Assembly (NCBI GenBank): GCA_029964075.1
Contig: CM057135.1
Coordinates: forward strand, 3,085,001-3,149,000
Direction: 5' to 3'
DNA: 64,000 nucleotides
From: Patiria pectinifera
Lineage: Eukaryota; Echinodermata; Asteroidea; Valvatida; Asterinidae
Shown here: positions 32,201-44,200 of the stretch, piece after piece
Numbering within the stretch: position 1 is the first letter of the stretch
How the letters are laid out: every line of letters begins with the position of its first letter
Position numbers and translations under genes: made by a program
Notes under the pieces: model-generated
Told to the model about the DNA's origin: nothing
Database searches by the model: none
The model's input: the letters and a program-made list of their open reading frames with translations, nothing else

Positions 32201-34219
32201 GAGTGCATGAGATTCTCCTTTACTGGGTTGCTGCGTGCAGAACTGCATCAAGTTGGGCAACTATGGAATGAGCATCACATCCGTCCATGCCATAACACTG
32301 TTTCTTCCAATGGGAAACCAGATGAGATGTATTTCTTACCAGAACTTTATGGTAAGCTTTTGCCAGTTCAATTTCACAAATTCAATACAAACACGATTAA
32401 GTACAGGAGACACTACCAATTAAAATACATAAACTCAATGATAAAATGTTTTTATTATTTTAGTCTCATTTGCATATGTTATGATAAAGCTATTATACTT
32501 GTGTTATATACATGTAATGGTATTTCTTCACTCCACACATTCATGTATACAAAGTTGATTCACATGTAAACATTCGGTCTATGTTAAACAAAACTGACTA
32601 GTGTACATGTATACCCTGCATTAGCCACTAAAATGATATAGTTGCAGATGTTTAATTTAACCTAAAAAAAAATGCAAACAGTCAGTGAATCATGCTGACA
32701 TCATACAATCCCGGGACATGCCGTTTTGGATTTCCTCAAAAGCAAAAACAGTAAACGAGCCATTGACTGTTTTGTCGTTTTACAGTTTTGTAAAACGGTC
32801 AAACGGTATTAAGTCACAAAAAACAATTACCTTTTTATTGTTTTTGTAAATTGTAAAAAGTAATAAACGGTTAGTTGTTTTATTTTTAGATTGTTGTTTT
32901 ACAAAATCATGACAATGTTAAAACGGTCAATAGTCTTGTCGACCATTTTTTTTTATTCAGGTTTAAGTTGGCAATTATAGCAATGCGGCACCTTGGAATG
33001 TTAATGTGTCCTTGGGACGGTCACTGCCTGTCAAATTGCCCTCCTTACATTTATGTCGTTCTAGTTCTCACGACAGAATTGGAGAATATTGGCTATTAAA
33101 GAGCCGCGCTGGCCACTCCAATTTCCTTCAACATATCTGCAACTTCTTCGTACGTCTTACCACCCTGTAACTATTCTGAAATTTCCTTCATGAAATTTTA
33201 CAGCGCCATTTTTGTTTACAACTCTTCAAGCCCCACCAACTGAATCGCAGTAGATGGGGGTCAAGGTCACGCCAGGAATCACACCACGCATTAATTATGC
33301 CGAGGTAACACTTCTTCGTGCACGGCATGGTCCCCTCCACCCTCCTCCCCCTTGCCCACTGCCACAAAATGCACCACGGACTGTTAACTATGACACTGAA
33401 ATAAAAAAAACAGTCTGTATTCAATACTGACCGTTTTGCTGTTTATCAAACTTATTTGTGTAAAACTGTAAAACAAAAATCATTGATCGTTATGCTGTAA
33501 TGAAATTTATGAAACTGATAAAACGGAATAACTGTATTTATCTTAATACCGCTTGCCGTTTTACAAAACTGTAAAACGACAAAACGGTCATGGGTTCGTT
33601 TACTGTTTTGTTTTTGAGGAAATCCAAAACGGTAAAACAAAATAACGGTATGTCCCGGGATTTCATCACCATTAGGGTTTGTGTGGATGCCGTTGTATGT
33701 TGCAGGCTGACTGTGAAGTACCCCTAGGGGGTTGTTGACCCTTACTTTAGAAACCCGCTCAATAAGACAAGATGCAACATATATTATCAATCAAGCTGAC
33801 ATCACATACTCAATGAGGTTTGCATGGATTATGTTGAAAGTCATCGGCTGGCTGTATAGTTTCCATAGGGGTAAGGGTTCACCCAAATCTTGTGACAGTA
33901 TGTGAACACGATTTTGATCTTCAAATGAATTCAATTGTGAACAACTGTTTAGTACATCTGGTATTGGTTTTAAGGATAACAAGGATGACTTATCCAATTC
34001 ATAGATACCCTCGACTACAAACATGATGTACCAATGACCGATGTGGAAGCAGTGCAAGGCATCTGTGTACGACTGAACAGATTGGGTTGTTCCGACGAGT
34101 TTGTGGAGCTAGCAGAATTCATTGTACAACATAATGGACTTGCCATGCCGCATACTCCACAAGAAGCGGTTCGTTTCTATTTAGATCTGAAAGAAGGAAT
34201 TCGAAATTTGGCACGTTGA
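26282..34219 (+). CDS. Multi-exon integrase-core (DDE, rve-like) gene
   Basis: Exons: 26282-26378, 27638-27728, 28073-28158, 28677-28850, 29354-29451, 30446-30585, 30871-30983, 32200-32351 and 34005-34219. Phases agree across every junction. The N-terminal part (RHIKRMLKMLGLRRR, then GSGSCCGYRAM) resembles a helix-turn-helix. The catalytic core has HIDGYDKLKPYGFAIHGAID (first Asp), VIRTDRGTEN (second Asp) and RIERWW (Glu, 40 residues later), then LWNEHHIRP, the late core motif of this family. It resembles a widespread animal and fungal family of spliced integrase-core proteins related to retroviral and Ginger-type integrases. Introns and absence of flanking terminal repeats suggest a resident gene. 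All splice sites are GT-AG except the acceptor before 30871, which reads AA. The 5' exon(s) are unresolved. Confidence 0.75.
27008..27352. mobile_element. Palindromic MITE in an integrase-gene intron
   Basis: The left arm (about 27008-27140: TGTGCATTTGGGTGAAAAAG...TATCATGAACAAATCTTGAT) is the reverse complement, with about 85-90 percent identity by eye, of the right arm (about 27205-27352). The short centre includes AATGGTAGCCATTTTGAAAA. No target duplication was identified. Confidence 0.7.
31190..32030. other. Intronic repeat-like block
   Basis: Contains GTGACGTCATGGTGACGTCAT-type palindromic words (31271-31310) and two diverged copies of a phrase GAAAATCAATATAAAATCAA (31340-31359) / GAAAATCAATATAAAGTCAA (31641-31660). 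It looks like an old interspersed repeat; class not recognised. Confidence 0.4.
32709..33661. mobile_element. Non-autonomous element with long inverted repeats, TCCCGGGACAT ends
   Basis: The left end TCCCGGGACATGCCGTTTTG mirrors the right end ATAACGGTATGTCCCGGGA. Arms of 150-200 bp share GGATTTCCTCAAAA, GTAAACGA, TGTTTTGTCGTTTTACAG and TAAAACGGTCA motifs. It contains no coding capacity. It sits in an intron of the integrase gene (after 32351). Outside the ends AAT and ATT extend the palindrome, so the target duplication is ambiguous. Confidence 0.75.
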
Positions 34220-35230
34220 CTGCCACGAGAGGATTTTATATTCCTCCCCTATGTAAGCCCACATCATCTGTAAATTGTTCATTTGTCTGTCTTGGGACTT
34301 TATCATACTCAATTTACAGAACAAAAGAAGCAAATAAACTAAGAGTATATTCACACTAGACAGAATGTACACTAATTACTACTGATATACCCTTAGTTGA
34401 ATCTATTAATAATAGGGCCAAACAAACTATTCTTTTAAAAATGCCTGGTGTATTCACTGGTATGAATACCACAGCCCATTTAGCTAGTAATGCTCCTGGC
34501 TATGCTTTACAAAACCAGTGATGTCATCAGCAGTTTGTAGCCCACTTAAGGTCTTTATGAACCAAGTCTAATGGCACAATTTGGCATCCTAACCCACTCG
34601 TAATTCTGCAGTTAAGAGCCCTCTTCACTATCTTGAACAATAAAACAGCGACAAATGAAAAATTATTTTATGGCAATTATTTGGCAGGATTTCTAAAAGG
34701 CCCCTGTCATCCCCCGTACTGAAAATTTGAATCAAGTGGAGCAGTGTCTTTTGTTTATTATGATGTGTGTATTGCTGATGCATTGTACCACATTGCAATA
34801 AAAATATTGTTGATTTAACAAACACTTTTATCGGATGTTTTCCAACTGAAAGCATAATCTGCACAGGGCAAGCCATTCAAAATTGCATTCCACCTTCTGG
34901 CAAGGGTCTTGCTGGTTATTTCAAATTACATAAGCACCTCTAATGGCCACTGTTATATTTTCAAATACCACATTAACTTAATGACCATGACATGGAGTTC
35001 AAACCTTTGACCTGTCTATAGTTATGTCTCCTTCTATTTCTACCTCCATGGTATGACATAATTATCTTTTTGAAAGAATTCTTTAATGACTGACAATCAT
35101 CTACATGTACTGTAGTTTTTCTTATCAGCCTTCACTACATGTATGTACAAAAATGTAGATTTTTTTCGTGCAGGAAGCAGCATGGTGCCTACAGGTTCAT
35201 TGAGACTTAATTCTATTTGTGAAAATGCTG
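34220..35230. other. Intergenic DNA downstream of the integrase gene
   Basis: AT-rich, no gene recognised. The 3' UTR of the integrase gene presumably lies in the first few hundred bases; several AATAAA-like hexamers occur (for example CAATAAAA at 34796-34803) but none can be assigned. Confidence 0.4.
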
Positions 35231-35602
35231 ATTAGGCCACAAGAAAAAGTCTCCGGTTTCTGGTATGGAGCTTGTCCAAAAAGTGGTGCGGCGACGCGAC
35301 TTTTTTGCTTCAAATTTGCTTCAAATGTCGGCTGATGACTGCAAATGGTGCCCGACTAAACTTAGTGCAAATATATGGGAGTCCAGAGAGGCCACATAAA
35401 GCTTATTCTCGATCATAACCCCATCTAAAAACACGTTGAAATTGCGCAGCAGCAGAATTCCAGTCAAACCAGTGAGTTTGGCGGTTTTGAGACATCATCT
35501 TTCATTGAAAAAAAAACTGTTTCATTTTGCCGACGCGCATGGCTACGGCGACGCGCGCGCATACCAGAAAAAAACCGGAGACTTTTTTTTTTTGGCCTTA
35601 CA
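35231..35602. mobile_element. MITE with GGCCA...AAAAAGTCTCCGGTTTCTGGTAT inverted ends
   Basis: AGGCCACAAGAAAAAGTCTC and CGGTTTCTGGTAT at 35233-35265 are mirrored by ATACCAGAAAAAAACCGGAG and ACTTTTTTTTTTTGGCCT at 35560-35598. Both sides show TTA directly outside (TTA|GGCC, GGCC|TTA), compatible with a 3-bp TTA duplication. The interior is CpG-rich (GCGACGCG words) and non-coding. Confidence 0.65.
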
Positions 35603-36669
35603 TTGCATCTGATATTTGATGATATTGATAATAAAGGGGTATTATATGCACAATAAACTGGTAACATATCAATTGTACCCAAGTACCTTTACCCGATACC
35701 TTTTCGGTTAAAAAATATCAAATAATTCCTTCAAAAAATCCCAATTTTGTTTAACAAGTTCACTTCATGCTTTTTGAAACATCCCTCTGGCAAAATAATA
35801 GAGTGTTCAGCTGGCGAGTAAGATGTAAACAACCCTTTTATGGCGATTGACGCGCGCGTGGCTTGTTCTGCGCGATGTCGCTTTGGAATTTTGAACTGTA
35901 AAATTCTGACTCACTGGTAGTGTTGCGCATGCCTACGGTGAGGATTATGAACGTTCAACCAATGAAACGGTAAGAGGCACTGGATTTTTAGGAGTCCACA
36001 TTTTATTGTGACACTGGAAAAGTGTTTAAGACCAGCTAGCCATGTCTTTATCATCCGTTTAAGACCGGCCACGTGACGGGCTCTCGACCAATAGGAATAG
36101 CTAAACTGTCTGAGGTATTTATGAATTGTATTTTTTAGATTAAAGTTGTATGACCCGCAAAAGCCCCCAAAATTAGTTTTAAATTGCAATTTTATGTTAA
36201 AAGGAAGATTGTTGTAAATAAGAAATGGTAGTGTGCTGACTTAAAAAAACAAAACGAGTTTAAGACAATGGTTTTTAGGTTGAAGTCTTCTCAGCCACCT
36301 AGTATGCCAACCTCCCCCATTGCAGTATTTCATGATTTATGATTACAACACTTATTATTTGCAGACATGAAGGCACTCAATTTGTTTTATTTGTTTTCAT
36401 TTCAGCATCAGAGCATACATTTTTAGTGTGGAAAAATGGGTTAATAAAGTTGTATTTCCCTTTTTGTTGCCAATTGTATCTTTTGTTTTTTTTGGTGTAT
36501 TGATCATAGAGTAACTTAAATACAACAATCTGCAGTGGCTGGCATATTCAGACAAATTTTAATCTTCGAATGACTTTATTTCTGAAATTATACATAATAA
36601 AAAAAAAGGTTAACACTAAATCAAAAGAAGTGTTATAACAATGATACTGACAGAAATCGGTACTTCAGT
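35603..36669. other. Intergenic DNA without recognised genes
   Basis: Nothing gene-like. The last part (from about 36400) holds diverged fragments of the 127-bp satellite that follows (CATTTCAGCATCAGAGCATACATTT). Confidence 0.4.
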
Positions 36670-37440
36670 TAACAATAAAACACTTAACACTAAAAAAGAA
36701 CCAACCTGAATATAAAATTTTCTACAATTTAACGAACACAGATTTATGATTCTAAAAATAATTTTTCTATAAGCTCACTGTAATTTTTTTCATTTCAGTG
36801 TCGGAGCATACATTTCAGTGTTAAAGAACCAACCTGAATATCAAATTCTCTACAATTTAACGAACACAGATTTATGATTATAAAAATGATATTTGCATAA
36901 ACTCCTATAATTTTTTCATTTCAGTGTCGGAGCATACATTTCAGTGTTAAAGAACCAACCTGAATATAAAATTTTCTACAATTTAACGAACACAGATTTA
37001 TGATTCTAAAAATAATTTTTGCATAAGCTCACTATAATTTTTTCATTTCAGTGTCGGAGCATACATTTCAGTGTTAAAGAACCAACCTGAATATAAAATT
37101 TTCTACAATTTAACGAACACAGATTTATGATTCTAAAAATAATTTTTGCATAAGCTCACTATAATTTTTTCATTTCAGTGTCGGAGCATACATTTCAGTG
37201 TTAAAGAACCAACCTGAATTTCAAATTTTCTTCAATTTAACGAACACAGATTTATGATTCTAAAAATAATTTTTGCATAAGCTCACTATAATTTTTTCAT
37301 TTCAGTGTCGGAGCATACATTTCAGTGTTAAAGAACCAACCTGAATTTCAAATTTTCATCAATTTAACAAACACAGATTTACAATGCATGATTCTTAAAA
37401 TAATATTTGCATCAGCTCACTATAAATTCCAGTGTAAATA
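36670..37440. repeat. 127-bp satellite array, about six copies
   Basis: The phrase CAGTGTCGGAGCATACATTT recurs with its GTGTCGG core at 36798, 36924, 37051, 37178 and 37305, that is every 126-127 bases. Each unit also carries AAAGAACCAACCTGAAT, CAATTTAACGAACACAGATT and a pyrimidine tract. Copies are over 90 percent alike in the centre and decay at both edges. Confidence 0.93.
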
Positions 37441-38227
37441 CCTCATGGAAATCTACCACTTTGAATTTTAAAATGGCCGCCATTTCTAATCATATTTTTG
37501 TCCTATATCTCAACTTGTGAGCAAGAAGAGTACAAATGGTGAGAATACCCATGTTTGTGATACCAGGGATTCCATTAAAATCACTACCTTACTCGTAACT
37601 AATTTTGTTTGGCCGCCATAACGAATTTCAAAATGGGTGCCATATTTAATACACTTTTGGTTATATTTCAGAAACTTAAAATGGTGGCAATGCCCACATT
37701 TATGAGATGGAGGATCCAAAATTACTGCAGGGCATACCATTTTTACAATCAATTTCCAAATTGCCACCATTTTATTATGTTTAAAAACTGTATTTGTTTA
37801 TAAATAATTGTATGTATTCCTTTTTCAGGGAGTGGAATTTAACTGGCAGATTTCCACGAGGTATTTTTAATGGACGAAAATCGTTGACTAAGTAAAAGCC
37901 CTATATTACCTAAATCTGTCAAAAGTGGCATGTTGTTATTTTTTTTTACAGATGAAATTAGATCATGGTACTATGTATTGATTGTAACTGGTTCCCTGGT
38001 AGATTTGCTTAGCGAAAACATTTGATTGAGCAGTATTTTCTGCTTAACAGCTCTATGAATTTGAAACTTGTAGTAAAACTGTTTTCCCACTGAAACTGAA
38101 CACATAATAAACATAATTTGCATCTTAGCATTTGGCTGTGGATAAGCACCATAACTTTTGTAATTTGCAAGAAATGTTACAAGGCCAAATATAACATGGG
38201 GGTGCAGTATAAAAAAAGCAAACAAAA
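37441..38227. other. Intergenic DNA with ATGGCCGCCAT-type words
   Basis: Contains AAAATGGCCGCCATTTC (37470-37486) and related GGCCGCCATAACGAATTTCAAAATGGGTGCCAT phrases, a common feature of short inverted repeats. No gene seen. Confidence 0.4.
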
Positions 38228-41200
38228 TCACACCTGTCCGAAACCTTTACAATACAAAACAGCTTGGGCAAAGGCTGTCTGAAACGAAAGATATGTCTTG
38301 TAATGCAGGGGGAGCGTCAATATGAAAGTACACGTTGAAGCAGTAGGATAGCAAGTGCAGGGTTGGCTGTCAAGTGGAAGATTGCTAGCAAAGCAATCAT
38401 GCTTAAACTTAACAGTTGGAGATGCTGGCCATCCTGTCACTGGGCAGCATGGGGCACCAGTCAAGAAAGAAAGTACATCTTTCAAACACACCGATTTGCC
38501 ATCAACAGTGATTACACCTAAGGTAAAAGAAAAATAGAAATAAAAAAAAATAAAAAGGATGCTGTTGAAACCCCTCAGCCCATAATTACAATCCAAAGTT
38601 TAGTCCAAAAACGTGAGTCGCCTATCAGGACTGGACCCAACTTTTTTTTAAAGACAAACAGGTCAGTACTCACCGGTTTGGCAAGGAGGCCTTTTCTTTA
38701 TCTGATCAGGAATTAACAAGGTATAAACAGCAGTTTATTGTGCCACTGCCTGCGAGTTTACTGAAAACTAGAACGGCGAAGCCGCCAATGGCTCGCTGTC
38801 AAAGGCGGGAAGGGAGGCTGAAGGTAGGGTTGGGGATGGGCACGATGGGGATCAGAATTCCTATTGATGTGCCAGGGTGTAGGGGTCAGTTTTTAAATGC
38901 CAACATAAAAATTCAACAGATGACCTAATACATACATGTGTATTAGGTTAGCCGTCACTGCGTTATGGGCAAGTTTTCCATTGTTAGGGTAATTAGGACT
39001 CAGTTATGGAGCCTTTTTGCAGCCCCCCCCCCCCCAGTGTCTTCGGGTCCCCATACTTGTATTACCATGGGAGAGCTCTTGAGTAGTCCCCACAAATGCA
39101 GAACAAGAATTATGTAGACACAGCATCATCACCACATGCCCCAATTCCCAACCCCCTCCCCTCCCCCCACCCCAACCCCCTACCCATCCTATTGTCCCCC
39201 TACCCATCCCCATCCCATCACATCCCAACCCCACCCAAACTCCAATCCGTATCTCCTTCCCCCTCCCCTACCCCATATACCCACCTACCCTGTCCTTCCC
39301 TTATCCCTCCTTACCCACCCCTACACATCCCCATCCTACCCACCCCTACACATCCCCATCCTAACCCCTACTCAAATCCCGCCCACCCCATTCCCCCTAA
39401 CCATACATCCCCAACCGACCCAACTCCGATCCCTATATCCTGCTCCCTCCCCTTACCCAACCCCACACCCACCTACCCATCCCCAACCACTCCTACACAC
39501 CCCCATCCCAACCCCTACTCAAATCCCTATTTCCCTCCCCTCCGCGACCTCCCCCCCCCAACCCTCCTGCTGCCTGTCTCCCCCTAGTTGTCCCCACCCC
39601 ACCCCTACATTTGCACACATCCCCACCCCAACCAAACCTAGTATTCCAACCCCTATCCCCCACCCAACCCAACCCAAACCATCCCACCCATCCCATCCCA
39701 ACCCAACCCAACCCATCCCACCCAACCCAACCCCACCCCACCCCACCCCACCCCAACCCACCTCCCCTACTAATCTCCACCAAACCAAACCCCAACTCCA
39801 ACCCCTATCCCCCACCCCACTCTATGAATCCAAACTCTGAATCATAAAATTTGACCAATATCTCAATAAATTTGATAAGAAACAGTCAAGACACCAGGAG
39901 GTGTTCCGAGCCAGTCCCTTCCAAGGTGTGTAGTGGCATGCTGTAATGGATAGGGCATTAGACCCAGCTCAGGTGATTTTTCCAGATGTTTTTAGGCGAA
40001 TCTAGTGTCCAGGCAAATAACCGCTTGAGAGCATTTAATTTGTGCAAAAATTGATTTCAGACCTACAGTGTTATGTATAGGTATACAAATGTTTGCAATT
40101 TTAACAACAAAAGTGGTATATAAATGTACCTGAGCTTTCCAGTTCTTCCAGGAACTGGGTGTAATATGCGTATGTGTCAATTTTCCGCATCTTTTGGTTA
40201 CTTCCGGACGGAGAAAAGATCGGCTCTTTCAGCTGCTGTAGGAATTCCTCAGCTGTCACGGTGAAATGCTCATTATGACACATGATGAGTTGTCCATCCT
40301 GCGGATAACTGACAAGCATGTCAAGTACACCATACAGCTTTAGACCCTCTTTCAACTGCATGATTTGAGCATGCACTTGAAGAACTGCGTGGTGGAGACG
40401 GATGCTTTTGATGATGTTGTCTCGATCTTGCAGGCAGAAGTTTGGTTTGACTGGGATTCCGCATGACACGAGGAGATCCAACACTGGTTCACTTCTGATC
40501 ATTGTGTTAAATGTGGTGTCATCAACAGCTCGCAATAACTGTTAAAAAAAAATAAGTAATAAGAAACTTTAGCAAAACAATTCCATAAATGAAAATGATA
40601 TAAAATGAGTGATGGCCTTGGTGAGAGACAATGATTAACTCAGCATTGTCACTTTGACATGTTGACCTCAAACTCAAACCAATTTGACTTTTCTTGAGGC
40701 CAATACCCTCTCAAACAGAAACAAAAACAAACAAACAAACAAACAAACAAAACAAATAGAATGAAAAGGAACAACTGTTAAAATAAAATAAAATTTCCTG
40801 TATCATAACTTGTGTAAGTCTTGTCCCTGAATTTCACCTTCAATTACAACACTGCAACTTTTCAAGGTCAACAATACTGCATTAGTTACCACTTTCAGAA
40901 ACACAACACAAAAGCCATGACCAATCTTATATTGAATAACTTTGATAAAGTTCATAAAATAAAGAGTGTATACACGGTTTTCACTTACCACATCAATTTT
41001 GTCCTTAACGCCTGTGTCTGTAACATCACATGGGGATGCTTGTAAGCCTTGGAATCCTTGTGATAAGTACTGAAACTGCACTTTGGCCATACAATTAGGT
41101 GGGATTCCACCATGAATTAGTGCCATGGCTATCAACTGTCCAACTACTTTGAAGTCACCATCCTCAAGTGCTTGCATGTTATGTGTTACATAACGTGCAC

Positions 41201-44200
41201 ATTCATCGCCAGCAAAGAGCATCGGGTTGCTAAAAAAACAGCCCGAAGCACATCGGTGAAATACTCTCTTGTGAGACCACCGTCGTCAACCCCTGATTCT
41301 CCCAAAAAGGTAACTTTCAATGGCAAGCTGTGATCAAAGGAAGGTCTCTTAAGGTATTTAAGAGTACCTTCACTAGGGCGTGTGTTCGCACTCGTATGCG
41401 TTGGCATTCATCGTCATCTACTAACTGTATGTGTTGTGCTCGCATCCCGTTAATGCGATCTTTGCAGTCCTGTAGTTGTTTTTTTATCTCTCTGCGACTG
41501 AAATCAAAATGAGATATAATAACAGGTTACTTTTTTGTGTATTTTAAAACCAACCTAATCACAATTACATAGTCCAGCGGATATGTGAAAAAATTGTGCA
41601 CTTTTGCATAAAAGCGTGAAACTTGGCACAGATGTTCATATTCATGTGAGAAAATGTTTTAGATGTGGAGCCATCGCAAATTCACCCTTATAGGGGAGTG
41701 GCATCAATTTAAAAAAGGGGGGTGGGACTCATCATGCCCGCAGTGAAAATGGTTGTTCCCACTTGTCACAAAAGCAGGAAACTTCACAAAGACTATAAGT
41801 GTTTTCCCAGATTCGGAGCCACCGTAAAAGTACTTTTTGGGGGGCGTGGCAGCCATTTAAAAAAAGGGGGGGGGTAAATACTATGCCAACCTTGGCAAAA
41901 ATTGTGCTCATATTTCATGAACGAATAAAATGTCCCACAGACATATATACTCATGAGGGGAAAAAATCCAGATGTGGAGCCATCTCGAACACACCCTTTT
42001 AGGGGCGTGGCAGCCATATTAGAAAAAAGGGGGCGGGGTTTTCGTTATGCCCACCATGGAAACACTGTTCCCACATTCGTAGAGAAATGGAACTTTTCCA
42101 CAGCCATTGACATTCATGATAACAAAATTCCAGATGGGGAGCCATCGAGAACACACCCTTTTAGGGGCATGGCAGCCATATTGAAAAAAAGGGGGCGGGG
42201 TTCTCATTATGCCCACCATGGGAAAAATGTGCCCACATCTCATAAACGAATGAAGCTAATTCCCACAGACGTTAATATTCGCAAAAAAAAAGTCAGACGT
42301 GGAGCCATCACAAGCACACCCTTTTAGGGGCATGGCAGCCATGGTGTAAAATGGGGTGGGGGGGGGGGGGTAGTCATGATGCCCCTATAAAAAAGGTGTG
42401 CCTCCCTTTTATAAACAGATTAAACTCCACACAGACAATATATTCATGAAAATTGTTCTTTTTTTCGGATGTGAAGCCATCACAAACTTACCCTTTTAGA
42501 GGCGTGGCATCCATTTTTAAAATGGGAGGGGGTACTCAATATGCCCACCGTGGAAAATTTTGACCGCTTTTCATATTATAAGAAAATCCATCTCAGATAG
42601 CTCTTCTAATGTGTTGGAGTAGGGCCGCCTTTTTAGTTGGAAGTGACTGTTGGCAAACCCTTTGTTTCTTACACTATGCATTCTTGCCTCATCTACATGT
42701 ACATGTACTAACCCAGTTACTGGTTCTGTCCTCTGTATAATTATTGTTAACCTCTCAACTGCAGCAATTTCTGAATTGGGGTATAAACTGGGGTACCTCA
42801 GTTAGTCCTGGAAAGACTAGTGTTACTTTCAAATACATTGTGTGTTTCCCATGCCTTTTTTTCTGACAGACTCAATGCATATGCAATGTTGCACCCTGTA
42901 TAAAGTATAAAATGTTGTCAGGGCTACTAATTTTTTTTATTGGATTTGGTTGGGGTAAAACACTCATCAGAGATATTGATATACCATTTTTTAGTGAACA
43001 GAGGGGGTGTATGGTGGGGGTACGCTCATTGAATGTGAAATCATAGTGGACGTCACCACCATTTTGTGAGGAGAGTACATCGTGTTGTGACCCAATCTGC
43101 TGTCAATGCGGCACAACAGGTAGGGGGTAGGTGGATTTTGTACCCCCCACCAGGAGAAAAAGAGAACAGATAAAGAGAAAAAAGAAACAATGGACTGAAA
43201 GTCAATATTTTGCTTCACATTTAACGTATATTGAAGACTATTGAAATGGCCATAAAATGTGATTAGAGATAGTTTTAAGCAGGGCCCCAAGCGTGATATA
43301 CGCCCCATTTTACTATGGCTGCCACGCCCTTAAAAGGGTGTGTTTGCGATGGGTCCACGTCTGAATTTTTTTACTCGCGAATATTATTATGTCTGTGGGA
43401 ATTAGCTTCATTCGTTTATGAGATGTGGGCACATTTTTTCCATGGTGGGCATAATGAGAACCCTGCACCCTTTTTTCAATATGGCTGCCACGCCCCTAAA
43501 AGGGTGTGTTCGAAATGGCTCCACATCTGGATTTTATCCCCTCATGAGTATATATGTCTGTGGGATGTTTTATTCGTTTATGAAATGTGAGCGCAATTTT
43601 CCCAAGCAAGGCATAATAATTACCCCCCCCCCTTTTAAATGGCTGCCACGCCCCCAAAAAGGTACTTTTGTGGTGGCTCCGAATCTGGAAAACACTTATA
43701 GTCTATATACATGTAATTATGTCTTGTGAAGTTTCCTGCTTTTGTGACAAGTGGGAACAACCGTTTTCACTGCGGGCATCATGAGTCCCACACCCCTTTT
43801 TTAAATTGATGCCACGCCCCTAAAAGGGTGAATTTGCGATGGCTCCACATCTAAAACATTTTCTCGCATGAACATGAACATCTGTGCCAAGTTTCACGCT
43901 TTTATACAAAAGTGCACAATTCATCGATATTTTGTCACATATCCGCTGGACCGATGAAACGAGAGTTTCATACATTTAAAATGCCCGTAGACCCAACACC
44001 TTTTACAAAATAGATTTAATTTAAATGAAAGTTTGCAATAGATTCAAGAAATTGATTTTGCATTTCCATAGCTAAATATGACTAGCTAACTAGTAGCTAC
44101 GTTACCATTTGAACCAAACTATCAATAATGTAACCACTTATACAATGTAGCTTGTTTTCTACAAAGAAAAATGTTGGAAAACTTTGATAATTTACCTTGG

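Noticed and set aside
36670..37440. CRISPR-like 127-bp periodic array
   Set aside because: The whole unit is repeated, without unique spacers.
39650..39770. Telomere-like CCCAACCC repeats
   Set aside because: The unit is irregular and not the TTAGGG/CCCTAA repeat of animals; low complexity explains it.
39096..39840. Proline-rich plus-strand ORFs up to 234 residues and glycine/tryptophan-rich minus-strand ORFs
   Set aside because: They come from the C-rich low-complexity tract and lie within an HECT intron; no conserved motif.
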